The translations under genes and the position numbers were made by a program. The notes beneath the pieces were generated by a model. The model saw only the letters and a program-made list of their open reading frames with translations. It ran no database searches and had not been told where the DNA came from. From an uncultured Clostridia bacterium (GTDB lineage: Bacteria; Bacillota; Clostridia; Lachnospirales; Anaerotignaceae), in NCBI GenBank assembly GCA_937888765.1, contig CALASU010000040.1, forward strand, positions 1 to 7,248: a stretch of 7,248 nucleotides of DNA, written 5' to 3'. Position 1 is the stretch's first letter. Every line of letters begins with the position of its first letter. Below are positions 1 through 5,879 of the stretch, one piece after another.

Positions 1-650
1 TGACGACAGAAGCGGAAAACGGCGAAATTCGCATCACACTGGAAGTGGCACAGGACTGCATCCAGAAGCGTGCGCTGAATTATGACAGGGACGGGGATAA
101 TCATTATGATACGATTTCTGCATTTATTAAGAGTATGCGTGGTTCTGATCCCGATGCAGCTTTGTATTATCTTGCAAAAATGATTTATGCGGGGGAAGAT
201 CCCAAGTTTATCGCCCGCAGGGTTGTAATCTGTGCTTCTGAGGATGTGGGCAACGCAGACCCGCACGCTTTGCAGGTAGCGGTTGCGGCAATGGAGGCTG
301 TAAACTTTATCGGTATGCCTGAGGGGCGGATTCCCTTAGCGCAGGCAGTATCTTATGTGGCGTGTGCACCCAAGAGCAATGCGGCATATCTTGCCATTGA
401 CAAGGCTTTGGTAGATGTGCGGACAAAACGCATTAAGACGGTGCCGCCGCATCTGAAGGATGCACATTACAGCGGCTCAAAAGACTTGGGGCATGGTATC
501 GGTTACAAATATGCACATGATTATCCCGGGCATTATGTAGAGCAGCAGTATCTGCCGGATGAGCTTGTGGGTACTGTATACTATGAACCGACAGATAACG
601 GTATAGAACGCCGCATCAAAGAGCATCTGCGCCGGCTGAAAGGGGAATAA
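1..650 (+). CDS. rarA: RarA/MgsA family replication-associated recombination ATPase, C-terminal half (5' end outside window)
   Basis: The open frame runs in from the left edge (first full codon at 3) and ends at TAA 648-650, giving about 215 residues. RarA is a clamp-loader-like AAA+ ATPase that acts at stalled replication forks; full proteins are about 420-450 residues, so roughly the second half is present. The Walker A and B motifs lie upstream of the window. Visible family signatures are the DNHYDTISAFIKSMRGSDPD segment, then YYLAKMIYAGEDPKFIARR, then ASEDVGNADP and GMPEGRIPLAQAVSYVA, and the tail motif KDLGHGIGYKYAHDYPGHY followed by QQYLPDEL. These belong to the helical C-terminal domain through which RarA forms tetramers. 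A GTG at 45 is internal, because the conserved frame continues upstream of it. The pheS promoter begins only 24 bp after the stop. Identification is by motif recognition and is firm; I see no frameshift. Confidence 0.95.
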   Translation, partial: TTEAENGEIRITLEVAQDCIQKRALNYDRDGDNHYDTISAFIKSMRGSDPDAALYYLAKMIYAGEDPKFIARRVVICASEDVGNADPHALQVAVAAMEAVNFIGMPEGRIPLAQAVSYVACAPKSNAAYLAIDKALVDVRTKRIKTVPPHLKDAHYSGSKDLGHGIGYKYAHDYPGHYVEQQYLPDELVGTVYYEPTDNGIERRIKEHLRRLKGE

Positions 651-675
651 GGGGGATTTTTTGGTTTTCCCCCTT
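649..675 (+). other. GC-rich hairpin over the rarA stop and pheS -35 box
   Basis: AAGGGGG (649-655) pairs with CCCCCTT (669-675) around a T-rich 13-nt loop. It starts in the rarA stop codon and ends inside the -35 box of the pheS promoter. No U-tract follows the right arm, so it is a poor intrinsic terminator. It may weakly end or stabilise rarA mRNA, or it may be incidental. Confidence 0.35.
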
Positions 676-701
676 GACTTTCCAAATCGTTGTGTTAGAA
701 T
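674..701 (+). promoter_or_regulatory. Sigma-A-type promoter of the pheST T-box leader
   Basis: The -35 box is TTGACT (674-679) and the -10 box is TAGAAT (696-701), with a 16-bp spacer. Transcription is predicted to start near 707-709, just ahead of the T-box stem I. Both hexamers are one base from consensus and the position fits the leader, which supports the call although no start has been mapped. Confidence 0.8.
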
Positions 702-707
702 AATTAC

Positions 708-974
708 GTCATAAATTTTGTGAACAACTGTGAAGATGAAAAGTACACAGATGAGCGTTCCCAGAGAGAAGATGTCAAGGCTGAAAGCATCTTTGTTCGG
801 CGAAGCTGTGGAAGTTCCCATCGGAGTTGGCTCTTTGAAAGAATATTCTTCGTTTTGTAAGGATGGAGTAGGAGAGTCCGTTTCATGCACGTTACGCATC
901 AGAGTGCCTGTGATAGCAGGAATTTGGGTGGTACCGCGAGCCTTCGTCCCTTTGTATGGATGAAGGCTTTTTTT
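708..974 (+). promoter_or_regulatory. T-box riboswitch, phenylalanine-type (tRNA-Phe sensing leader of pheST)
   Basis: This is a complete transcription-attenuating T-box leader. Stem I pairs CAACT (725-729) with AGTTG (825-829), GATG (735-738) with CATC (819-822), and CACAG (746-750) with CTGTG (806-810). The last two helices enclose an internal loop with AGTA (742-745) opposite GAAGTTCC (811-818), the usual specifier-loop arrangement. The best specifier codon is TTC at 815-817, read by tRNA-Phe (anticodon GAA). The distal part of stem I carries AGAGAG near 752-758. The T-box proper is at 921-938, with the TGGT bulge (929-932) that pairs with the tRNA acceptor end; U932 fits discriminator base A73, as in tRNA-Phe. 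Uncharged tRNA should stabilise the antiterminator, in which GGG 926-928 pairs with CCC 948-950; otherwise the terminator at 939-974 forms. The Phe assignment agrees with the downstream pheS and pheT genes. Confidence 0.95.
939..974 (+). terminator. T-box attenuator terminator
   Basis: AGCCTTCGTCC (939-949) pairs with GGATGAAGGCT (958-968) as an 11-bp stem with one G-T pair and an 8-nt loop. Seven T residues (968-974) follow. The left arm contains the conserved CGTCCC segment shared with the antiterminator, so the two structures exclude each other. Confidence 0.93.
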
Positions 975-976
975 AC

Positions 977-1110
977 TTGGGGCGCTGCCCCAAATCCCGC
1001 CGCAGGGAATGATAAGGAATCTTCCCTTTGCAGAACCATTTCATGGTTCTGCAGTATCGGGATCCAAGGGGATGATCCCCTTGGTGGGAGTTTGAGGGCA
1101 AAGCCCTCAA
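977..1110 (+). repeat. Palindromic intergenic repeat, copy 1 (full length, 134 bp)
   Basis: This is a chain of hairpins between the T-box terminator and the pheS ribosome site. In order: TTGGGGC (977-983) with GCCCCAA (987-993); a central perfect 11-bp stem, 1029-1039 with 1043-1053, loop TTC; CCAAGGGG (1064-1071) with CCCCTTGG (1077-1084); and TTGAGGGC (1092-1099) with GCCCTCAA (1103-1110). The left about 35 bp and the reverse complement of the right about 35 bp are similar, so the whole unit has imperfect terminal inverted repeats, as in a MITE-like element. It codes for nothing convincing. It lies in the pheST 5' untranslated region and ends 11 bp before the AGGAG site. Copies 2 and 3 share its 3' half; copy 3 also shares the left arm. 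Confidence 0.85.
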
Positions 1111-1134
1111 GAAGAAAGAGAGGAGAAAAGAAAA

Positions 1135-2154
1135 ATGAAGGATAAGTTGAAACTGATCCACGACGCTGCTTTGGCTGCTTTTGAAGAAGCTGACAATATC
1201 AAAGCACTGGATGAACTGAAAGTAAAATATTTGGGTAAAAAAGGTGAACTGACAGCAATTCTGAAAGAAATGGGCAAACTGTCCGCAGAAGAACGCCCCA
1301 TCATCGGTCAGCTGGCAAACGAAGTAAGAAGTGACATCGAACAGAAACTGGAAGACAATAAAAAACGTCTGGAAGCGGCTGAACTGGCGGCTCGTCTGGA
1401 AACAGAAAAGATCGACGTAACAATGCCCGGCAAAGCAAGAGCAGAAGGTCACAAACACCCTATGAGAATCGTTATTGACGAAATCTGTGATATCTTCATG
1501 GGTATGGGTTACGAAGTGGCAGATGGCCCCGAAGTAGAAAAAGACTACTACAACTTTGAAGCACTGAACATCCCTGCAAACCACCCCGCAAAGGATGAAC
1601 AGGATACTTTCTACATCAACGGCGATATTCTGCTGAGAACACAGACATCTCCCGTACAGGTTCGTACAATGGAAAAAGGCAAACTGCCTATCCGTATGGT
1701 ATGTCCTGGTACTGTTTACCGTTCTGACGAAGTAGACGCAACACATTCCCCTGTATTCCACCAGCTGGAAGGCATGGTAATTGATAAGAATGTAACTATG
1801 GGCGACCTGAAAGGTGCACTGGCAGTATTCGCGAAAGAACTGTTCGGCGAAGATACAAAAGTACGTTTCCGTCCTCACCATTTCCCTTTCACAGAACCCA
1901 GTGCGGAAATGGACGTAACATGCTTTGCATGCGGCGGCGAAGGCTGTCGTGTATGTAAGGGCGAAGGCTATATCGAACTGCTGGGCTGTGGTATGGTACA
2001 TCCCAAGGTTCTGAAAATGAGCGGCATTGATCCCGAAGAATACAGCGGTTTCGCATTCGGTATGGGTCTGGAACGTGTAGCGATGCAGCGTTATGGCATC
2101 ACAGACCTGCGTCTGCTGTTTGAAAACGATATGAAGTTCCTCAAACAGTTCTGA
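1135..2154 (+). CDS. pheS: Phenylalanine--tRNA ligase alpha subunit
   Basis: PheS is the catalytic subunit of the cytoplasmic alpha2-beta2 phenylalanyl-tRNA synthetase, which joins phenylalanine to tRNA-Phe using ATP. The 339-residue length is normal. Residues 1-90 are a charged helical region matching the N-terminal tRNA-binding coiled coil. The class II catalytic domain follows: GPEVEKDYYNFEALNIP (131-147, motif 1 region), RTQTSPVQVRTM (168-179), YRSDEVDATHSPVFHQLEG (195-213, motif 2) and GFAFGMGLERVAM (305-317, motif 3). A307 in FAFGMG corresponds to E. coli Ala294 of the phenylalanine pocket. A four-cysteine cluster (C263, C266, C271, C274; CX2C-X4-CX2C), common in Firmicutes PheS, may bind metal. 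ATG 1135 is preceded by AGGAG (1121-1125), 9 nt away. Expression should follow the upstream T-box. Leucine codons are almost all CTG, which suggests selection for high expression. Confidence 0.98.
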   Translation: MKDKLKLIHDAALAAFEEADNIKALDELKVKYLGKKGELTAILKEMGKLSAEERPIIGQLANEVRSDIEQKLEDNKKRLEAAELAARLETEKIDVTMPGKARAEGHKHPMRIVIDEICDIFMGMGYEVADGPEVEKDYYNFEALNIPANHPAKDEQDTFYINGDILLRTQTSPVQVRTMEKGKLPIRMVCPGTVYRSDEVDATHSPVFHQLEGMVIDKNVTMGDLKGALAVFAKELFGEDTKVRFRPHHFPFTEPSAEMDVTCFACGGEGCRVCKGEGYIELLGCGMVHPKVLKMSGIDPEEYSGFAFGMGLERVAMQRYGITDLRLLFENDMKFLKQF

Positions 2155-2195
2155 TTTTAAAATATAAGAATGATTTAAAAATAAACCGATTCCTT

Positions 2196-2276
2196 GAAAA
2201 TGCATTTGAAAAATGCATTTTCGTATAGGGTCAAGGGGGTTACCCCCTTGCGGGAGTTTGAGGGCAGCACCCTCAA
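2196..2276 (+). repeat. Palindromic intergenic repeat, copy 2 (3' half only, 81 bp)
   Basis: This copy fills most of the pheS-pheT gap. A perfect 12-bp stem pairs 2196-2207 with 2211-2222 (loop GAA). CAAGGGGG (2232-2239) pairs with CCCCCTTG (2243-2250), and TTGAGGG (2258-2264) with CCCTCAA (2270-2276). The linker GTATAGGGTC and the segment GGGAGTTTGAGGGC align with copy 1 (GTATCGGGATC and GGGAGTTTGAGGGC). The left inverted-repeat arm is missing: 2155-2195 is AT-rich and unrelated. The last hairpin ends 9 bp before the pheT ribosome site. Confidence 0.82.
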
Positions 2277-2284
2277 CAAAAGAA

Positions 2285-2290
2285 AGGAGA
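2285..2290 (+). promoter_or_regulatory. Ribosome binding site fixing the pheT start
   Basis: AGGAGA lies 9 nt upstream of ATG 2300. It decides the start: an in-frame ATG at 2213 would place 29 extra residues inside the repeat, and those residues do not resemble the PheT N-terminus. Confidence 0.85.
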
Positions 2291-2299
2291 GTTATTTTC

Positions 2300-4699
2300 A
2301 TGGACGTACCTATGTCTTGGATGAAAGAATATGCAGCCGTTACAGCGGATATTAAGGATTTTGTGGAAGATATCACACTGACAGGCTCTAAAGTAGAAGG
2401 CTACACAGCAGTAGCAGGCGAAATCAAAAATGTAGTAACAGGCTACATCAAAGCAATTGAAAAACACCCTCAGGCAGATAAACTGGTAATCTGCACAATT
2501 GACGCAGGTCAGAGCAAGGATCTGACAATCGTTACAGGTGCACCCAACGTAAAAGTTGGCGACTATGTACCCGTTGCACTGGATAATTCCGTAATTGCAG
2601 AAGGTAAGGAAATCCACACAGGCGAACTGCGCGGTGTTGTTTCCGAAGGTATGCTGTGTTCTGTGGAAGAACTGGGCTGTGACAGACATGACTTCCCCGA
2701 AGCACCTGAATATGGTATCTATATCTTCCCCGAACCCGTTGAACTGGGGAAAGATATCACAGAAGTACTGGATCTGAAAGATGAAGTCGTAGAATATGAA
2801 ATCACATCCAACAGACCCGACTGCTTCTCTATTCTGGGTATTGCAAGAGAAGCGGCTGCAACATACAATATTCCTTTCAACTATCCTGAAATCGCAGTGA
2901 AAGAAGAAGCGGAAGGCAATGCGGCTGATTATGTTAAAGTAACAATCGAAAATGCAGATCTGTGCCCCAGATACGCTGCAAGAGTGGTTAAGAATGTAAA
3001 AATCGGTCCTTCTCCCAGATGGATGAGAAAAAGACTGCGTATGGCAGGCGTTCGTCCTATCAACAATATCGTTGATATTACAAACTATGTTATGCTGGAA
3101 ATGGGTCAGCCCATGCACGCATTCTCCATCGAAACAATCAAAGACAGCCATATCATTGTTAGAAGCGCAAAAGAAGGCGAAAAGATTACAACTCTGGATG
3201 GCGTAGAAAGAAATCTGGACCCCTCCATGCTGGTAATCGCTGACCCCGAAAAAGCAGTTGCAATTGCAGGTGTTATGGGCGGCGAAAACTCTATGATTGT
3301 GGAAGGCTCTCAGGCAGTTCTGTTTGAATCTGCAAACTTCGATGGTCCTAACGTTCGTATCACAGCGAAAAAAGTAGGTCTGAGAACAGACGCTTCCAGC
3401 AAATTTGAAAAAGGTCTGGACCCCAATCTGGCTCTGGAAGCAGTAAACCGTGCGGCACAGCTGGTTGAACTGCTGGGCGCAGGGGATGTTGTTCCCGGCG
3501 TAGTGGATGAATACCCTAATAAGAGAGATACTTGGGAACTGTCCTATAACCCTGAATGGATTAACAAATTCCTGGGTATTAACATTTCTGAAGAAGAAAT
3601 GAAAGCAATCTTTGAAAGAATCGAACTGAAAGTAGATATGGAAAACCATAAGGTAACAGTACCTACATTCCGTCCTGACCTGGAAGCACAGGCTGATCTG
3701 GCAGAAGAAATCGCTCGTTTCTATGGCTACAACAAAATTGAAGCAACACTGGCAAGCGGTACGCCTACAGTGGGCAAAAAAACATATGAACAGACAATCA
3801 CATCTATCGTAAAAGATACAGTGATCGCAAATGGTTTGTGCGAAGCAATGACATACAGCTTCGAAAGCCCTAAGGTATTCGACAAACTGCTGATCCCCGC
3901 TGACAGCAAACTGAGAAATGCAATCGTAATCTCCAACCCTCTGGGCGAAGACTTCTCCATCATGAGAACCGTATCCTTCAATGGTATTCTGAACTCTCTG
4001 GCAACAAACTACAACAGAAGAAACGAAAGCGCAGGTCTGTTTGAAGTTGCAAAAATCTATATCCCCAAAGAATTGCCTCTGACAGAACTGCCTCATGAAA
4101 TTCCCACACTGACAATGGGTATGTACGGCAACATGGATTTCTATGATCTGAAAGGTATTGTAGAACATCTGATGAAAGTTCTGGGTATGGAAAACGTAGC
4201 AGAATACACAACAGAAAAATCCCTGCCCTGGATGCATCCCGGCAGAACTGCTGCTGTAGTGGTAAACGGCGAAAACATTGGTTACCTGGGTGAAGTACAT
4301 CCTGCAGTAGCGAAAAACTACGGTATCGGTACAAGAGCATATCTGGCTGTACTGGATATGGAAAAAGTTGTGGAATATGCTAACAGAAAAGTGGTTTATA
4401 AAGCACTGCCTAAATTCCCTGCAATCACAAGAGATATCGCAATGCTGGTGAAAGAAGATGTAACAGTAAAAGAAATCGCTGACATCATCAAGAAAAACGG
4501 CGGCGCATATCTGGAAGAAGTAAAACTGTTTGACGTATATCAGGGTGCACAGATTGAAGCAGGTCACAAATCCGTGGCTTACTCCATCGCATTCAGAAGC
4601 GCGGAAAGAACACTGGCTGACACAGACATCGCAGAGGCTATGGATGCAATCCTGAAGAATCTGGCAGATGAACTGGGTGCACAGCTGAGAGATAAATAA
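2300..4699 (+). CDS. pheT: Phenylalanine--tRNA ligase beta subunit
   Basis: PheT is the tRNA-recognition and editing subunit of phenylalanyl-tRNA synthetase and pairs with PheS. The 799-residue length is typical. The start MDVPMSWMKEY matches the family N-terminus. Domains in order: an EMAPII-like tRNA-binding domain (about 40-150) with KHPQADKL (55-62) and TGAPNV; a B3/B4 editing domain (about 210-385) with GQPMHAF (269-275) and LFESANF (341-347), whose H273 and E343 are likely editing-pocket residues by family knowledge; the B5 DNA-binding-like domain (about 405-475); the catalytic-like core without an active site (about 485-690) with NPLGEDFSIMR (546-556); and a C-terminal ferredoxin-fold anticodon-binding domain (about 705-798) beginning FPAITRDIAMLV. 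It sits 145 bp after pheS with no promoter I can see, so co-transcription under the T-box is expected. Codon use is strongly biased (CTG, GAA, ACA), like pheS. Confidence 0.98.
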   Translation: MDVPMSWMKEYAAVTADIKDFVEDITLTGSKVEGYTAVAGEIKNVVTGYIKAIEKHPQADKLVICTIDAGQSKDLTIVTGAPNVKVGDYVPVALDNSVIAEGKEIHTGELRGVVSEGMLCSVEELGCDRHDFPEAPEYGIYIFPEPVELGKDITEVLDLKDEVVEYEITSNRPDCFSILGIAREAAATYNIPFNYPEIAVKEEAEGNAADYVKVTIENADLCPRYAARVVKNVKIGPSPRWMRKRLRMAGVRPINNIVDITNYVMLEMGQPMHAFSIETIKDSHIIVRSAKEGEKITTLDGVERNLDPSMLVIADPEKAVAIAGVMGGENSMIVEGSQAVLFESANFDGPNVRITAKKVGLRTDASSKFEKGLDPNLALEAVNRAAQLVELLGAGDVVPGVVDEYPNKRDTWELSYNPEWINKFLGINISEEEMKAIFERIELKVDMENHKVTVPTFRPDLEAQADLAEEIARFYGYNKIEATLASGTPTVGKKTYEQTITSIVKDTVIANGLCEAMTYSFESPKVFDKLLIPADSKLRNAIVISNPLGEDFSIMRTVSFNGILNSLATNYNRRNESAGLFEVAKIYIPKELPLTELPHEIPTLTMGMYGNMDFYDLKGIVEHLMKVLGMENVAEYTTEKSLPWMHPGRTAAVVVNGENIGYLGEVHPAVAKNYGIGTRAYLAVLDMEKVVEYANRKVVYKALPKFPAITRDIAMLVKEDVTVKEIADIIKKNGGAYLEEVKLFDVYQGAQIEAGHKSVAYSIAFRSAERTLADTDIAEAMDAILKNLADELGAQLRDK

Positions 4700-4706
4700 T
4701 TCTTTT

Positions 4707-4845
4707 TGCGGGCTCTGCCCTCAAACTCCCGGCAGGGAAATCATTTCCCAGCACCCTTATTTGCAACCGCATATGTATGCGGTTGCGATATCGGGGTCGA
4801 GGGGGTGACCTCCTCGTGAGGGTATTGGGGGCAACGCCCCCAAGG
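4707..4845 (+). repeat. Palindromic intergenic repeat, copy 3 (full length, about 139 bp)
   Basis: It lies between the pheT stop and the shared terminator, in the same orientation as copies 1 and 2. The left arm has GGGC (4710-4713) with GCCC (4717-4720), followed by TCAAACTCCC, which is the reverse complement of the GGGAGTTTGA in the right arms of copies 1 and 2. The central stem pairs GCAACCGCAT (4763-4772) with ATGCGGTTGC (4777-4786). Then CGAGGGGG (4798-4805) pairs with CCTCCTCG (4809-4816, one G-T pair), and TTGGGGGC (4825-4832) with GCCCCCAA (4836-4843). The linker GATATCGGGGTC aligns with GTATCGGGATC of copy 1. The left and right ends are imperfect inverted repeats. Confidence 0.82.
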
Positions 4846-4850
4846 TCTAT

Positions 4851-4883
4851 AAAAAAAACCGCTCCGAAAGGAGCGGTTTTTTT
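4851..4883. terminator. Bidirectional intrinsic terminator between pheT and degV
   Basis: CCGCTCC (4859-4865) and GGAGCGG (4870-4876) form a 7-bp stem closed by a GAAA tetraloop. It is flanked by eight A residues (4851-4858) and seven T residues (4877-4883). It therefore works on the plus strand for pheST and on the minus strand for degV. The plus-strand T-tract overlaps the degV stop codon (4882-4884) by two bases. Confidence 0.94.
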
Positions 4884-5766
4884 AGTTTAATGTTTCAAAT
4901 TTTCTGATATAGCAGGTTGCTACGGGAGTAGGGCCAACGTGTGTACCGATGGTAATGCCAACGGGCCAGATTTCGTCCAGTACATCGAAGCCTTCTGCTT
5001 TCAGTTCCTGTTGCATTTCTTCAGCAATGGACTGGCGTTCTTTTTCTGCGCGTACCACTACAACATGATAGTTTTCTTTTTCTGCACCGATTTCAGCACG
5101 AGTCATATCCATGATGGTTTTTACGGCTTTTTTGGAACCACGTACCTTGCTTTCGGGATACAGTTCACCGTCTTTCATGACGATAATAGGTTTGATATTC
5201 AGAATTGTACCTGCCAGAGCGGAAACCTTACCGATTCTGCCGCCTTTCTGCAAATGCTCCAGAGAGTCAACGGTAAAGTTGATCTTTGCTGTCTTTTTCA
5301 GAACATTCAGCTTCTGTTCCAGTGTTTCAATATCCATGCCTGCATCTCTCATGCGGCAGGCTTCGTATACCACCAGACCCTGAGAGCCGGTTGCGCATAT
5401 GCTGTCAACAACTTTGATGATGCGTTCCGGATAGGATTCAGAAAGAATATTACCTGCATTGACGGCACTCTGGAAAGAGCCGCTGAATTTAGAAGACAGA
5501 CAGATGCAGAAAATGTCATGCCCGTTTTTCAGATGTGGTTCCATAGCATCCATGTAATCCTGTACAGAGGGCAGGGATGTTTTGGGGAACAGTTTTTCTG
5601 CATTTAATTTATCATGGAATGCATCTGGTGTAATATCACGCAGTTCTTTCAGATAATTTTCCTGATCAAAAGAAACGTGAAAAGAAACATATGTGACATC
5701 CAGTGCGTTCAGTGTAGCTTCGGGAATATCGCAGGAAGTGTCAGCAATAATTTTATATGTGTTCAT
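4882..5766 (-). CDS. DegV family protein (fatty-acid-binding, FakB-like)
   Basis: DegV-family proteins are cytosolic two-domain proteins that bind a fatty acid; FakB members present exogenous fatty acid to the kinase FakA for phosphorylation. The 294-residue length is normal. Family motifs are IADTSCDIP (7-15), the TSLPS loop (63-67) typical of the family, CLSSKFSGSFQSA (89-101), VDSLEHLQKGGRIGK (166-180) and GTHVGPTPV (274-282), whose His matches the conserved C-terminal lipid-pocket histidine. ATG 5766 was chosen because GGAGGT lies 6 nt upstream; a longer frame from 5793 would translate that ribosome site. No fakA homologue is visible here, so whether this protein supplies FakA or has another lipid role is open. 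The gene is convergent with pheST, divergent from topB, and probably monocistronic with its own promoter and terminator. Confidence 0.93.
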   Translation of the reverse strand: MNTYKIIADTSCDIPEATLNALDVTYVSFHVSFDQENYLKELRDITPDAFHDKLNAEKLFPKTSLPSVQDYMDAMEPHLKNGHDIFCICLSSKFSGSFQSAVNAGNILSESYPERIIKVVDSICATGSQGLVVYEACRMRDAGMDIETLEQKLNVLKKTAKINFTVDSLEHLQKGGRIGKVSALAGTILNIKPIIVMKDGELYPESKVRGSKKAVKTIMDMTRAEIGAEKENYHVVVVRAEKERQSIAEEMQQELKAEGFDVLDEIWPVGITIGTHVGPTPVATCYIRKFETLN

Positions 5767-5772
5767 AGAATT

Positions 5773-5778
5773 ACCTCC
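5773..5778 (-). promoter_or_regulatory. Ribosome binding site fixing the degV start
   Basis: On the minus strand GGAGGT lies 6 nt before ATG 5766. It would be codons 6-7 (Gly-Gly) of the longer frame starting at 5793, which argues against that start. Confidence 0.88.
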
Positions 5779-5790
5779 ATGTATCAATTT

Positions 5791-5808
5791 CAAATACTTT
5801 GTATTTTG
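5791..5808 (-). promoter_or_regulatory. Candidate operator palindrome in the degV leader
   Basis: AAATAC (5792-5797) and GTATTT (5801-5806) form a 6-bp inverted repeat around TTT. It lies about 5-20 nt downstream of the predicted degV transcription start, a common repressor position. It does not match a binding motif I can name, and a short AT-rich palindrome can occur by chance. Confidence 0.35.
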
Positions 5809-5818
5809 TATCCCTTAT

Positions 5819-5847
5819 ATTTTAGTCAAAAACCCAGAACTTGTCAA
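5819..5847 (-). promoter_or_regulatory. Sigma-A-type promoter of degV
   Basis: On the minus strand the -35 is TTGACA (5842-5847) and the -10 is TAAAAT (5819-5824), with an ideal 17-bp spacer. The predicted start is near 5812, giving a leader of about 46 nt. The perfect -35 and optimal spacing make this a strong prediction. Confidence 0.85.
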
Positions 5848-5879
5848 TCGCAGGAGATGGCAAAAAAAGGAGAGGAAAT

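Noticed and set aside
477..899. 140-codon minus-strand ORF over the rarA tail and the T-box
   Set aside because: It overlaps a conserved coding end and a structured RNA leader on the other strand, and looks like nothing known despite a hydrophobic stretch.
977..1110. CRISPR array or tRNA-like gene in the palindromic region
   Set aside because: There are no regularly spaced direct repeats with unique spacers, and the stems do not form a cloverleaf or carry a TTCGANTC-type arm.
730..1145. Short plus-strand ORFs (730-963 and 885-1145) as possible leader peptides
   Set aside because: They lie within the T-box and repeat copy 1. Control here is by tRNA binding and needs no leader peptide; there is no run of Phe codons.
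2213..2299. Upstream in-frame ATG extending PheT by 29 residues
   Set aside because: The extension is translated repeat sequence, while ATG 2300 has AGGAGA at proper spacing and gives the standard PheT N-terminus.
973..2376. 467-codon minus-strand ORF opposite pheS
   Set aside because: It is register-aligned with pheS and open only because pheS avoids TTA, CTA and TCA codons. The translation is rich in Cys, Phe and His with no family resemblance, and it runs through the repeat copies.
2273..4567. 764-codon minus-strand ORF opposite pheT
   Set aside because: Same cause as the antisense frame over pheS; low-complexity Phe/Cys/His composition and no recognisable domain.
4939..5607. 222-codon plus-strand ORF opposite degV
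   Set aside because: Shadow of degV with Phe/Cys-rich composition and no ribosome site or domain.
5767..5793. Longer DegV start at 5793
   Set aside because: It would translate the GGAGGT ribosome site; DegV proteins normally begin just before the IADTSCDIP-type strand, as from 5766.
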